Part shown: one piece after another, positions 33,893 to 42,181 of the stretch
Layout: every line of letters starts with the position of its first letter
How positions within the stretch are numbered: the stretch's first letter is position 1
NCBI RefSeq assembly: GCF_000178975.2
Contig: NC_015064.1
Span: 3,100,001-3,164,000 of the forward strand
Source of the DNA: Granulicella tundricola MP5ACTX9
Lineage (GTDB): Bacteria > Acidobacteriota > Terriglobia > Terriglobales > Acidobacteriaceae
Direction: 5' to 3'
DNA: 64,000 bases
The notes under the pieces: generated by a model
The model's input: only the letters and a program-made list of their open reading frames with translations
What the model was told of the DNA's origin: nothing
Database searches by the model: none
Made by a program: the position numbers and the translations under genes

Positions 33893-35611
33893 CTAAGGCT
33901 CCTGTGTAGGACTTTTCAGCTCTGGTGTGATCTCACGGACGTATATCTGATGAGTCACCCGCGGACGCTCGTCACTCGCATGTAGGGCATGCACGCGGTC
34001 TCGAATGGTCTGGTCGGCGGCCGTCATCCGCTCGCGGGAACGCAGGTAGTCCAGCCAGGACTCCATCACGAACGTCTCGTTCAGGTGTGATGGGTCAGCG
34101 GCCTCGCGGAAGATGCCCCACCGCAGCGCACCATCGCGTAGCCGGACCCCACGCAACTGGTGAATCGCATGAGTAAACTCCACATACCGCTCCGGCTCGA
34201 TCCTGTACTCCACCGAGATCCGCACCGGACCCTCGTGGTATTCGGCGTCCAGGCCCAGGCCCGTCGTCGCGCCATCTACACCGAAGGGGCTCACAAGCTC
34301 CGGCGCGGGGCGCTTCCACTGGTAGGGTGTGTGGTCTGGTAGCGGGCCCTGGAGGATGTGGAAGCGGTAGACCAGAGGCAGGGTGACGAGGAGGCCGCAG
34401 GCGGAGGATGCGAGGGCGGTCGGGGTGGTGGTGTGCTCCGCCAGGAAGCCCCAAGTGACCGATCCGAGGGCCATCCCACCCTGGAAGATCATCAGGTAGG
34501 TGCCCAGGGCGCGGGCCGTAACCCAGGCGGGCGCGCCAAGCTGGACGGAGGTATTGATGGTCGACATGGTGCTCGTCCAGGCGGAGCCCGACACGATCAG
34601 TACGGGAATGATGATCCACGGCGAGCGCACATACGCCAGCATGACCATCGTGAAGACGCTGTAGAGGGTCGAGGCCGCGATGATCCTGTCCGCGGAGAAG
34701 CGGCGCCGGACCTTCGGCAGTTGCGTGGCTGCAATGACTGCGCCCAGTCCGAGCGAGCCGTTCAGGATTCCGTAGCCCAGGGCTCCCTGGTGGAGGTCCC
34801 GTTTCGCGACGACCGCCAGCAAAGACCAGATGGCGGAGACGAAGAAGGTATAGGTGAACGCGCGGAGCAGCGATGCCTGCAGAGGCGGCGAGTAGCGCAC
34901 ATAGCGCAGGCCGCTGCGGATCGAAGCGGCAATCCGTTCGCTCGGCAGGGCCGACTTGAAGAGCGGCATGCGCTTCCAGTTCACCAGCACCCAGATGACG
35001 CCCGCAAACGAGACTGCATTCAGCGCGAAGACCGACCCTGCTCCCATCGTGGCTCGCTGGAAGGCAGCTACCATCAAGCCACCCAAAGCGGGACCCACGG
35101 CTCGAGCGAGGTTATTGGAAGCGGCGTTGAGCGAAACGGTATCGGGGATCAGTTCGCGAGGCACCAGCTCCGGCACGATGGCCTGCCAGGCGGGATTATT
35201 CATCGCCGACCCGATGTTCAGCAGGAAGGTAAACGCGAGCAGCCCCCAGGGCGAGATGTGCCCCAGAAAGGTCAGCACGGCCAGCAAGCCAACCGCTCCC
35301 AGCATCCAGGCCTGCCAGAAGATAAGCAGCTTGCGCCTGTCAAAGATATCCGCCGTTGCGCCCGCCAGCAGGCCCAGCAGCAACACGGGCAATGAGGCCG
35401 CCGTCTGCATGAGCGCGATGAGCAGTGGGGACGACGTCAGCAGCGTCATCAGCCAGGTGCCTGCCGTGTCCTGCATCCACGTTCCCAGGGAGGACACCGT
35501 TGAAGCGATCCAGCGATCGCGGAAGAGAGGGATATGAAGCGGCGCGAAGCCGCTCGAAGCTGGATTGACTGAGGACTCGGCAGGAGAAGCGTTGGGCTGT
35601 TCGAGTGGCAT
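33893..35611 (-). CDS. MFS_3-type transporter with C-terminal antibiotic monooxygenase-like domain
   Basis: The 572-residue protein has about 12 helices in its first 430 residues, of the EntS/MFS_3 pattern (STVSSLGTWMQDTAGTWLM, LNIGSAMNNPAWQAIVPELV, LNAASNNLARAVGPALGG). A soluble tail of about 130 residues follows: VRISVEYRIEPERYVEFTHA, LRDGALRWGIFREAADPSHL and NETFVMESWLDYLRSRERMT, which resembles the dimeric alpha-beta barrel of antibiotic-biosynthesis monooxygenases. Siderophore or drug export is a family role. The tail's function is unknown and may be regulatory or a haem/quinone-type binder. Confidence 0.75.
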   Translation of the reverse strand: MPLEQPNASPAESSVNPASSGFAPLHIPLFRDRWIASTVSSLGTWMQDTAGTWLMTLLTSSPLLIALMQTAASLPVLLLGLLAGATADIFDRRKLLIFWQAWMLGAVGLLAVLTFLGHISPWGLLAFTFLLNIGSAMNNPAWQAIVPELVPRELIPDTVSLNAASNNLARAVGPALGGLMVAAFQRATMGAGSVFALNAVSFAGVIWVLVNWKRMPLFKSALPSERIAASIRSGLRYVRYSPPLQASLLRAFTYTFFVSAIWSLLAVVAKRDLHQGALGYGILNGSLGLGAVIAATQLPKVRRRFSADRIIAASTLYSVFTMVMLAYVRSPWIIIPVLIVSGSAWTSTMSTINTSVQLGAPAWVTARALGTYLMIFQGGMALGSVTWGFLAEHTTTPTALASSACGLLVTLPLVYRFHILQGPLPDHTPYQWKRPAPELVSPFGVDGATTGLGLDAEYHEGPVRISVEYRIEPERYVEFTHAIHQLRGVRLRDGALRWGIFREAADPSHLNETFVMESWLDYLRSRERMTAADQTIRDRVHALHASDERPRVTHQIYVREITPELKSPTQEP

Positions 35612-35660
35612 CGGCTCCTTCAGTCTAAACGCCTGAACGCATCGCTAAAAAGGGTCGATT

Positions 35661-35907
35661 TAAAAGAGGAAAGCCACGCAGCGCGGCGGCGAATGTTGTG
35701 CCGCTTTTGATCGTCTGAGGTGGCTAACTTAAAAAGGAAAGCCACGCAGCGCGGCGGCGAATGTTGTGCCGCTTTTGGTCGTCTTAGGGATTAGCTTAAA
35801 AAGGAAAGCCACGCAGCGCGGCGGCGAATGTTGTGCCGCTTTTGGTCGTCTTAGGGATTAGCTTAAAAAGGAAAGCCACGCAGCGCGGTGGGGGCTGATG
35901 CGTGGCT
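35661..35907. repeat. 67-68 bp tandem repeat, about 3.6 copies, downstream of pckG
   Basis: The unit starts at GCCACGCAGC at 35673, 35741, 35808 and 35875, so the period is 68, 67 and 67. It includes AAAAAGGAAAGCCACGCAGC and TTGTGCCGCTTTTGGTCGTC, and each full copy has GCGGC..GCCGC followed by TTTT. Copies 2 and 3 are nearly identical; copy 1 differs at its 3' half. The last copy is cut and continues into the pckG terminator arm. The 416-base region 35612-36027 holds nothing else I recognise. Confidence 0.85.
35862..35907 (-). terminator. Terminator of pckG
   Basis: On the minus strand AGCCACGCA (35907-35899) pairs with TGCGTGGCT (35882-35874), a perfect 9-bp stem, followed by TTTCCTTTTT. 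Its lower arm is part of the tandem repeat unit. Confidence 0.7.
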
Positions 35908-36027
35908 ATTCCGGTAAAGCAACGAAGTGGGTGGACTTCGTTAAGACCGGCTCAACCACAAGGGGAGCCATGTCCTAAAGAGACTCTACGTCGATTTCCG
36001 CCCATAGTCAAGTCTTATCAACAAAAA

Positions 36028-37881
36028 CTACAGGCGGCAGATGAGAAGTTCCCGCTCGTAGATCATCTCCGGGGGGAGGTGGTCGTGCAGGGCCAGGAAC
36101 AGTTCTTCATGGCCCATGACCTCCACCTTCCAGCTCTCCCGATCGACCGTTTGCAGTTCCTTAAACTGGTCGTAGGTGAAGTCCATTCCTTCCCAGTGCA
36201 TGTCGTTGAACTTTGGGGTCCAGCCGATGGGGGTTTCCTTGCCGCGTACGCGTCCGCGGACGCGGTCTACGACCCACTTGAGGACGCGCATGTTTTCGCT
36301 GTAACCGGGCCAGAGGAACTTGCCGTCGGCGCCCTTGCGGAACCAGTTGACGTGGAAGACGCGGGGGGTGGAGTTGAGGTTGCGCTGCATGCGGAGCCAG
36401 TGCCGGAAGTAGTCGCCCATGTGGTATCCGCAGAAGGGCAGCATGGCCATGGGATCGCGGCGGACTTTGCCGATGGCTCCTCCGGCGGCTGCCGTGGTCT
36501 CCGAACCCATGGTCGCACCAATGTAGACGCCGGAGCTCCAGTTGAAGGCCTGGAAGACGAGCGGCATGGTGGTGGGGCGGCGTCCGCCGAAGAGGAAGGC
36601 GGAGATGGGGACGCCGTTGGGATCTTCCCAGGATGGATCGATGGTGGGGCACTGCGAGGCGGGTGCGGTGAAGCGGCCGTTGGGATGGGCGGCGGGGGTG
36701 GGGCTCGCGGGGGTCCAGGGGTTGCCGCGCCAGTCGATCGCCTCTGCAGGTGGCTCGTCCGTCATTCCCTCCCACCAGATGCCGCCATCGGGCACGCCGT
36801 TGGTGGTGGTCAGGGCAACGTTGGTGAAGATGGAGTTGGCGCGGAGGGTGGCCATGGCGTTGGGATTCGTCCTGGCGCTGGTGCCCGGGGCTACGCCGAA
36901 GAAGCCGCTCTCCGGGTTGATGGCGCGCAACTCGCCGGTGGCGTCCGGTTTGATCCAGGCGATGTCGTCGCCGACGGTCCAGACCTTCCAGCCGTCGAAG
37001 CCGGCGGGGGGGATCATCATGGCGAAGTTGGTCTTACCGCAGGCGGATGGGAAGGCGGCTGCGACGTAGGTCTTTTCCTTGGTGGGGGATTCGACGCCGA
37101 CGATGAGCATGTGCTCGGCCATCCAGCCTTCGTCGCGCGCGATGTTGGAGGCGATGCGGAGGGCGAAGCATTTCTTGCCGAGTAGAGCGTTGCCGCCGTA
37201 GCCCGAGCCGTAGCTCCAGATCTCACGCGTCTCCGGGAAGTGAACGATGTACTTGGTGTCGTTCTGAGGCCAGGAGACGTCCTTCTGGCCCGGCAGCAGC
37301 GGTGCGCCTACGCTGTGGAGGCAAGGTACGACGCGCTTCTCGTCCTTATCGATCTCCTTATAGACGGGTGCGCCGATGCGGGCCATGATGCGCATGTTGA
37401 CCACTGCGTATGCGGAGTCCGTAAGCTGCACGCCGATCTGCGACATGGGCGAGCCGATGGGTCCCATGGAGAACGGCATGACGTACATGGTGCGGCCGCG
37501 CATGGAGCCTTTGAAGAGGCCCTTGAGCTTCTTACGCATCACGAAGGGGTCTTCCCAGTTGTTCGTCGGTCCTGCGTTCTCCTTGCTGAGCGAGCAGATG
37601 AAGGTGCGGTCTTCCACGCGTGCCACATCGTTCGGCGACGAGCGGGCGTAGAAGCATCCGGGCCATTTCTCTTCCGACAGCCGTGTGAAGGTTCCACCTT
37701 CCACCAGTTGATTGCAGAGCCAGTCGTACTCGGCCTGCGAGCCATCCAGCCAATGCACACGCGCGGGCTGGCATAGATCGGCCATCTTCTCCACCCAGCG
37801 GATCAGGTGCTTGTTGGTGGTGGGAGGCGTGGCGGTCGGGTCCAACACTGTCGAGCGAGTTGCGGATGTCTGAGGGGTCAT
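36028..37881 (-). CDS. pckG: Phosphoenolpyruvate carboxykinase (GTP)
   Basis: The 617-residue length fits the GTP-type enzyme. Seen motifs are [15 protein letters not shown], the substrate-binding [17 protein letters not shown], the [10 protein letters not shown] region, the P-loop [15 protein letters not shown], and the EGMTDEPP and [17 protein letters not shown] segments. It converts oxaloacetate to PEP with GTP, at the start of gluconeogenesis, in the cytoplasm. The upstream neighbour is divergent (an SGNH esterase). Its terminator and a tandem repeat follow. Confidence 0.95.
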   Translation of the reverse strand: MTPQTSATRSTVLDPTATPPTTNKHLIRWVEKMADLCQPARVHWLDGSQAEYDWLCNQLVEGGTFTRLSEEKWPGCFYARSSPNDVARVEDRTFICSLSKENAGPTNNWEDPFVMRKKLKGLFKGSMRGRTMYVMPFSMGPIGSPMSQIGVQLTDSAYAVVNMRIMARIGAPVYKEIDKDEKRVVPCLHSVGAPLLPGQKDVSWPQNDTKYIVHFPETREIWSYGSGYGGNALLGKKCFALRIASNIARDEGWMAEHMLIVGVESPTKEKTYVAAAFPSACGKTNFAMMIPPAGFDGWKVWTVGDDIAWIKPDATGELRAINPESGFFGVAPGTSARTNPNAMATLRANSIFTNVALTTTNGVPDGGIWWEGMTDEPPAEAIDWRGNPWTPASPTPAAHPNGRFTAPASQCPTIDPSWEDPNGVPISAFLFGGRRPTTMPLVFQAFNWSSGVYIGATMGSETTAAAGGAIGKVRRDPMAMLPFCGYHMGDYFRHWLRMQRNLNSTPRVFHVNWFRKGADGKFLWPGYSENMRVLKWVVDRVRGRVRGKETPIGWTPKFNDMHWEGMDFTYDQFKELQTVDRESWKVEVMGHEELFLALHDHLPPEMIYERELLICRL

Positions 37882-38089
37882 TGGGTCACCTGAGCAACAA
37901 GTTTTCTCTTCGGGATTCAGCGTGTCAACCCAAGAGTGCGATTATCGGCACGAGTGTGCGAAATTTGAGCTTAAGAATTTCCGAAAGTGTTTTGGAAGCG
38001 TTTTACAGGCGGCGCACGCTGTTGTGATCCATCGGCATATGAGTCGCAGCCGTGGATGCAGTAAGCTTTTCACCGAGGCCCACACTCGA

Positions 38090-39628
38090 ATGCAAACGAT
38101 CCTTGTCGCCGCGCTTCTCGCCACGTTCACTGCCCTCAGCCCCGCAGCCCGCGCCCAGGGCGATCCACCGAAGACGTTCAACAGTGCTACCGCGGCGACG
38201 CGCGGGCCCGGCACGAAGGTTCGGATCGACCTGATCGGCGATTCGACCCAGACGGATAACGCAGGCTATGGCCGAGGGTTCTGTGCGAACTTCACGCCGG
38301 AGGTGGACTGCGTGAATATGGCGAAGGGTGGAGCGAGTACGAAGACGTTCCGGGAACAGGGGCTGTGGGACCGGTCGCTGGCGACGAAGCCCGACTACAT
38401 GGTGATTCAGTTCGGTCACAACGATATGGAGAAGGTGGACGGGGTTGCGACTGCGGATCGGCAGGTCTCGATGGCGGATTACGAGGCGAATCTGCGGCGG
38501 TTTGTCACCGAGGCTCGCGCGGCGGGAATCAAGCCTGTGCTTTGCACGCCGCTGACGCGCCGGTACTTTGAGGCTGACGGCAAGATCCACTCCGACCTGC
38601 TGGGGCATGCCGCGACCATGAAGCGGGTGGCAAAAGACATGCAGGTTCCGCTGATCGACCTGCAGGGGGAGAGCATTGCGCTGCTGGATAAAACCGGGGA
38701 GACACAAGGCAATAAGCTGGCTATTACGAAGAAGGACGATGAGGGTAAGACGATCTTCGACAAGACCCATCTAAACTGGGCGGGGAGCTATATCTTTGGG
38801 CGGATTGTGGCGAAGGACCTGGGCGAGGAGGTTCCGGCGCTGCACAAGTATGTGCTACCCACGGCTGCCAAGCTGCCGCCTGAGGGGCTGAAGGCGATGA
38901 AGATCATCGAGGGCGGACCGGTGAAGATTGTGCTGGTGGGTGACTCGACTGTGGCGACTGGGGGCGGATGGGGGCCGGGGTTCTGCGCGGTGATGACGCC
39001 GAATGTGACGTGCGTGGACGTGGCGCTGAATGGCCGGAGCACGAAGAGCTTTGTGGATGAGGGGGCTTGGAAGAAGGCGCTCGACGAGCATGGCGACTAC
39101 TACCTGATCCAGTTTGGGCACAACGATCAGAAGCCGGATGTGGCGAGGCATACGGATGCGAATGGCTCGTTTCAGGACTACTTGCGGCTTTACATCCGGG
39201 GCGTGCGCTCGGTGGGCGGGGTTCCGGTGCTGGTGACGTCGCTGTCCCGGCGGACGATGAAGGATGGGAAGATTGTTGAGGATCTTAAGGATTATGCTGC
39301 GGCTACGAAGAAGGTGGGGGCTGAGGAAGGCATTACTGTTGTGGATTTGAATAGCATCTCCACTGCTTTGCTCAATCATATGACCCAGGCCCAGGCTGAT
39401 GAGTTCAATGCTGTGGGTCATGCGGATCAGCGGGCCGAGAGCGGGAAATCGACCATCGACCGGACGCATTTGAATCCGCATGGGCAGGCGGTCTTTGGGC
39501 GGATTGTGGCGGATAATCTGGTGCGAACGCAGGTGGAGTTGGGGCCGGATGTTGTGGGGGAGGCTGCTGGTAAGTCGATTGTTCCTACGTTTGCGGTGAC
39601 GCAGGCGGCTCCTACGGATGGTAAATAG
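38090..39628 (+). CDS. Exported protein with two tandem SGNH esterase domains (rhamnogalacturonan acetylesterase-like)
   Basis: The ATG at 38090 gives a signal peptide (MQTILVAALLATFTALSPAARAQ); an upstream in-frame start at 37922 is unlikely. The mature part (512 residues in all) holds two copies of one domain. Copy 1 has LIGDSTQTDNAGYGRGFC, QFGHNDM and THLNWAGSYIFGRIVA. Copy 2 has LVGDSTVATGGGWGPGFC, QFGHNDQ and THLNPHGQAVFGRIVAD. Ser of GDST, Asn of GHND and the Asp/His of DxTHLN are the expected catalytic residues. Both copies look intact, so this is an internal duplication with two active sites. Likely substrates are acetylated pectin-type sugars. Confidence 0.82.
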   Translation: MQTILVAALLATFTALSPAARAQGDPPKTFNSATAATRGPGTKVRIDLIGDSTQTDNAGYGRGFCANFTPEVDCVNMAKGGASTKTFREQGLWDRSLATKPDYMVIQFGHNDMEKVDGVATADRQVSMADYEANLRRFVTEARAAGIKPVLCTPLTRRYFEADGKIHSDLLGHAATMKRVAKDMQVPLIDLQGESIALLDKTGETQGNKLAITKKDDEGKTIFDKTHLNWAGSYIFGRIVAKDLGEEVPALHKYVLPTAAKLPPEGLKAMKIIEGGPVKIVLVGDSTVATGGGWGPGFCAVMTPNVTCVDVALNGRSTKSFVDEGAWKKALDEHGDYYLIQFGHNDQKPDVARHTDANGSFQDYLRLYIRGVRSVGGVPVLVTSLSRRTMKDGKIVEDLKDYAAATKKVGAEEGITVVDLNSISTALLNHMTQAQADEFNAVGHADQRAESGKSTIDRTHLNPHGQAVFGRIVADNLVRTQVELGPDVVGEAAGKSIVPTFAVTQAAPTDGK

Positions 39629-39761
39629 GTTGGACCAATTCGACCCCTCAGTTTTGGATCTTTGGGGTTTACCTGCGATTGTGGTGAGTTGTGGTTGATT
39701 TCCGCTGGAGATGGTGGTTTTGCTGGCTTTTGTGCGGGTTTCTTACGGCTTGAGAGCGCGA

Positions 39762-39818
39762 TTTGTGGTGCAAATGCGTGGTGCAAATCACCACACATGA
39801 TGGTGATTGCACCACAAA
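39762..39818. repeat. Nested inverted repeats between convergent genes
   Basis: An outer pair TTTGTGGTGCAA (39762-39773) / TTGCACCACAAA (39807-39818) encloses an inner pair TGGTGCAAATCACCA (39779-39793) / TGGTGATTGCACCA (39801-39814), with one base missing in the right arm and a 7-base loop. GTGGTGCAAAT also occurs twice directly. It lies in the 234-base gap between the SGNH gene and the NIPSNAP gene, which holds no other recognised feature. Confidence 0.7.
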
Positions 39819-39862
39819 CGCGTGGAGGCGGAAATGTCTCGACAATTTCCGAGGTCGAAGGG

Positions 39863-40282
39863 CTAAACCTTGGGGCTGAAGTCGGTGAGCTTCATGAAGG
39901 TGGACTCGTTCTTGATGACGAAGGTGCCGTCTTTTTCGGTCTCGGCCTTGAGGGCGACCCACTCGGGATCGACCTTGAATTTGGCCCAGCTCTCGGTGGC
40001 TGCGGCGCGGCTCTTGTGCTTGAGCATGTAGATGAGGGTGCGGTTGGCGAGGGGCTCGTCGGTGGGGGTCCAGTAGCCGACCTCCTCCATGCCGAGGCGC
40101 TTGAAGATGGCGACCTCCTTGGTGCGGAAGCGGTTGAGGATGAGGGGGAGTTTGCCCTCGTTGAGGTGGTAGATGCGGAGTTCGTAGACGGTTTCGCTGG
40201 TGACTTCAGACATTGCGGTTCCCTTCAACATCGTGATTGTTGCCATTGCTCCCATGACCTTGAGTAGATCGCGGCGATCCAT
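39863..40282 (-). CDS. NIPSNAP family protein, exported by a twin-arginine-like signal
   Basis: The ATG at 40282 (MDRRDLLKVMGAMATITMLK) with GAGG 6 bases upstream gives 139 residues. A longer open frame upstream runs antisense into the permease gene and is discounted. The N-terminus has paired arginines and a hydrophobic core like a Tat signal. The NIPSNAP domain follows: VYELRIYHLNEGKLPLILNR, LGMEEVGYWTPTDEPLANRTLIYMLKHKS and SWAKFKVDPEW. NIPSNAP domains form dimeric alpha-beta barrels; their biochemical role in bacteria is not settled. Confidence 0.78.
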   Translation of the reverse strand: MDRRDLLKVMGAMATITMLKGTAMSEVTSETVYELRIYHLNEGKLPLILNRFRTKEVAIFKRLGMEEVGYWTPTDEPLANRTLIYMLKHKSRAAATESWAKFKVDPEWVALKAETEKDGTFVIKNESTFMKLTDFSPKV

Positions 40283-40369
40283 GTAGCACCTCGTCAGAGA
40301 GGAGTTTACTCCCGGAGGCTGAGGCTTGGATGTTAGGCTGCAACAAACGATTCCCTGCCCGAGGCCCTG

Positions 40370-41767
40370 ATGGACCCTGTTGCACCTGCCAACCATGAGC
40401 TCAAACGTGAGCTTCGCCTGTGGGACCTTGTCCCGATGCAGATTCTGCTGGTTGTGGGGATTACGTGGGCCGGGATCGCCGCGCGGCAGGGCGGGACGCA
40501 CGTCTTCTTCTGGGTGGTGGCGGTGCTGACGCTGTTCATTCCCACGGCTGCGGTGGTGATGTTCTGTGTGCGGCTGTGGCCGGAGGAGGGTGGGGTCTAC
40601 TCGTGGACTCGGAATGCTTTTGGACCGTTTGCCGGGTTTATGAGCGGGTGGAACTTTGCGCTTTGGGCGCTGCTGACGGTCTCGAACATCGGCATTATCA
40701 CAGCGACGAGTTTGAGCTACGGGCTGGGGCCGAGCGCGGCGTGGATGACCGATAGCCATGCGCTGGTGGTGTGGCTGAGTGCGGGGCTGTTTGGGCTGAT
40801 TCTGATCATCAATTTGTTTGGATTCGGGATTGGGAAGTGGGTCTCGCACTTTGGGACCGCCGTCATGGTGCTGGTGACGTTTTTGCTGATCCTGCTGCTG
40901 TTCTTTCATCCCCATGCGACGGCGGCGCATCCGCATGTGTCGCCACAGAAGCCGTTTCTGTTTGGGCTGCCGCTGCTCACGCTGCTGAGTTTGAATTTGT
41001 TTTCGAAGATTTCCTTTAATGCGCTAACGGGGCTGGAGCAGGTGGCGGTGTTTGCAGGAGAGACGAAGGACCCGGCGCGGGCGATTCTGCGCTCGGCGTG
41101 GATTGCTGCGCCGCTGATCGTGCTGATCTATGTGCTGATGACGGGGTCGATCCTGACGTATATTCCGATGGACCAGGTGGACCTGACGGGGCCGGTTCCG
41201 CAGATTCTTTCGGCGGCGTTCTCTGGTGGGAGTTCAAGCGGGCTGGATGTGGGTCTACTGCTGGGGCGGGGGGCTATTCTGGCGCTGGCGGTGGCGCTGG
41301 TGGCGCAGTATGCGGTGATCGTGGCGGAGACGAGCCGGTTGCCGCTGGTGGCGGGTTGGGATGGGATTCTGCCTGCGTGGTTTACACGGCTGCATCCGCG
41401 GTGGGGGACGCCTACGCGGGCGATTGTGGTGATCGTGGGGGCGTCGATGGTGGCGGCGCTGCTGGCGACCTCCGGAGCTGGGAAGCAGGAGGCGTTTCAG
41501 TTGATTGTGACTTCTGGGAACCTGCTTTATGGGGTTTATTACTTGATGATGTTTGCGATTCCGCTGTTTGTTGGGGCTCGGTTTTGGATGAAGGTGGCGG
41601 CGGTGAGTGGGTTTCTGGTTTCGCTGCTGGCTATGGGGTTCAATCTGGTGCCGATCGTTGCGGTGGCGAATGCGTGGGTTTTTGCGGGGAAGGTGGTGGG
41701 GGCGGCTTTGTTTTTGAATCTGGTGGGGATGGGGGTTTATTGGCGGGGGACTCGGGGGCGGGGGTAA
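40370..41767 (+). CDS. APC family amino acid permease
   Basis: The 465-residue protein has about 12 helices. N-terminal LRLWDLVPMQILLVVGITWAG and GGVYSWTRNAFGPFAGFMSGW, then SFNALTGLEQVAVFAGETKDP in the middle, fit the glutamate/GABA-type branch of the APC superfamily. It would import or exchange an amino acid at the inner membrane. It is divergent from the NIPSNAP gene, with an 87-base gap. Downstream lie a 12-bp stem-loop and repeat copy C. Confidence 0.8.
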   Translation: MDPVAPANHELKRELRLWDLVPMQILLVVGITWAGIAARQGGTHVFFWVVAVLTLFIPTAAVVMFCVRLWPEEGGVYSWTRNAFGPFAGFMSGWNFALWALLTVSNIGIITATSLSYGLGPSAAWMTDSHALVVWLSAGLFGLILIINLFGFGIGKWVSHFGTAVMVLVTFLLILLLFFHPHATAAHPHVSPQKPFLFGLPLLTLLSLNLFSKISFNALTGLEQVAVFAGETKDPARAILRSAWIAAPLIVLIYVLMTGSILTYIPMDQVDLTGPVPQILSAAFSGGSSSGLDVGLLLGRGAILALAVALVAQYAVIVAETSRLPLVAGWDGILPAWFTRLHPRWGTPTRAIVVIVGASMVAALLATSGAGKQEAFQLIVTSGNLLYGVYYLMMFAIPLFVGARFWMKVAAVSGFLVSLLAMGFNLVPIVAVANAWVFAGKVVGAALFLNLVGMGVYWRGTRGRG

Positions 41768-41855
41768 GGGATTTTGGGTTGCAGCCTGCAGCCCGTTTTG
41801 CGGGGGGAGCCTCGGGGTACCTAGAGTGCAAAGACTCCAGCTTGAGCGAGTACTT

Positions 41856-41889
41856 CCCATTCATCGCGATGAAGCTTGCGATGAATGGG
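41856..41889. repeat. Perfect 12-bp stem-loop downstream of the APC permease gene
   Basis: CCCATTCATCGC (41856-41867) pairs with GCGATGAATGGG (41878-41889), loop GATGAAGCTT. It continues into GGCAC and a GTGCCCCAT-type core on the minus strand. No T-run follows, so it is a dispersed palindromic repeat rather than a clear terminator. Confidence 0.65.
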
Positions 41890-41920
41890 GCACGGATAGG
41901 GTTTGGGCTGGTTCAGGAGG

Positions 41921-42116
41921 GCCCGGGGCTAAAGCCCACTTTGTTTTTTGGCCGTTTACGGTGGGCTGAAGCCCACCTCTAATCCGAATGGCAACGGCGG
42001 CGGCAACGGCGGCGGCAACGGCGGCGGCAACGGCGGCGGCAACGGCGGCGGCAACGGCAACGGCAGCGGCAAGAGCAACGGCAGCGGCAGCGGCAAGAGC
42101 AACGGCAGCGGCAACT
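41921..42116. repeat. Palindromic repeat copy C with an expanded GGCAACGGCGGC array
   Basis: Copy C holds CCCGGGGCTAAAGCCC and the hairpin GTGGGCT-GA-AGCCCAC (41961-41976), then CTCTAATCCGAA. Directly after comes a 12-base unit GGCAACGGCGGC repeated about five times (41990-42058), followed by degenerate GGCAAGAGCAACGGCAGC units to 42116. The related copy D at 43696-43776 has the same order with a shorter CGGCAA tract. The 414-base gap between the permease and transpeptidase genes holds nothing else. Confidence 0.75.
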
Positions 42117-42181
42117 GCAGGTCCCCTTTGGGGATGACAAGCAAAGGGGCAGCGGCAACGGTCGCGGCGGGTGCTACTGCG

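Noticed and set aside
35661..35907. CRISPR-like array
   Set aside because: The copies follow each other with no unique spacers of even length, and the unit is 67 bases. It is a simple tandem repeat.
40283..40936. N-terminal extension of the NIPSNAP gene by more than 200 residues
   Set aside because: The upstream part runs antisense through the permease gene; GAGG and a signal peptide support the start at 40282.
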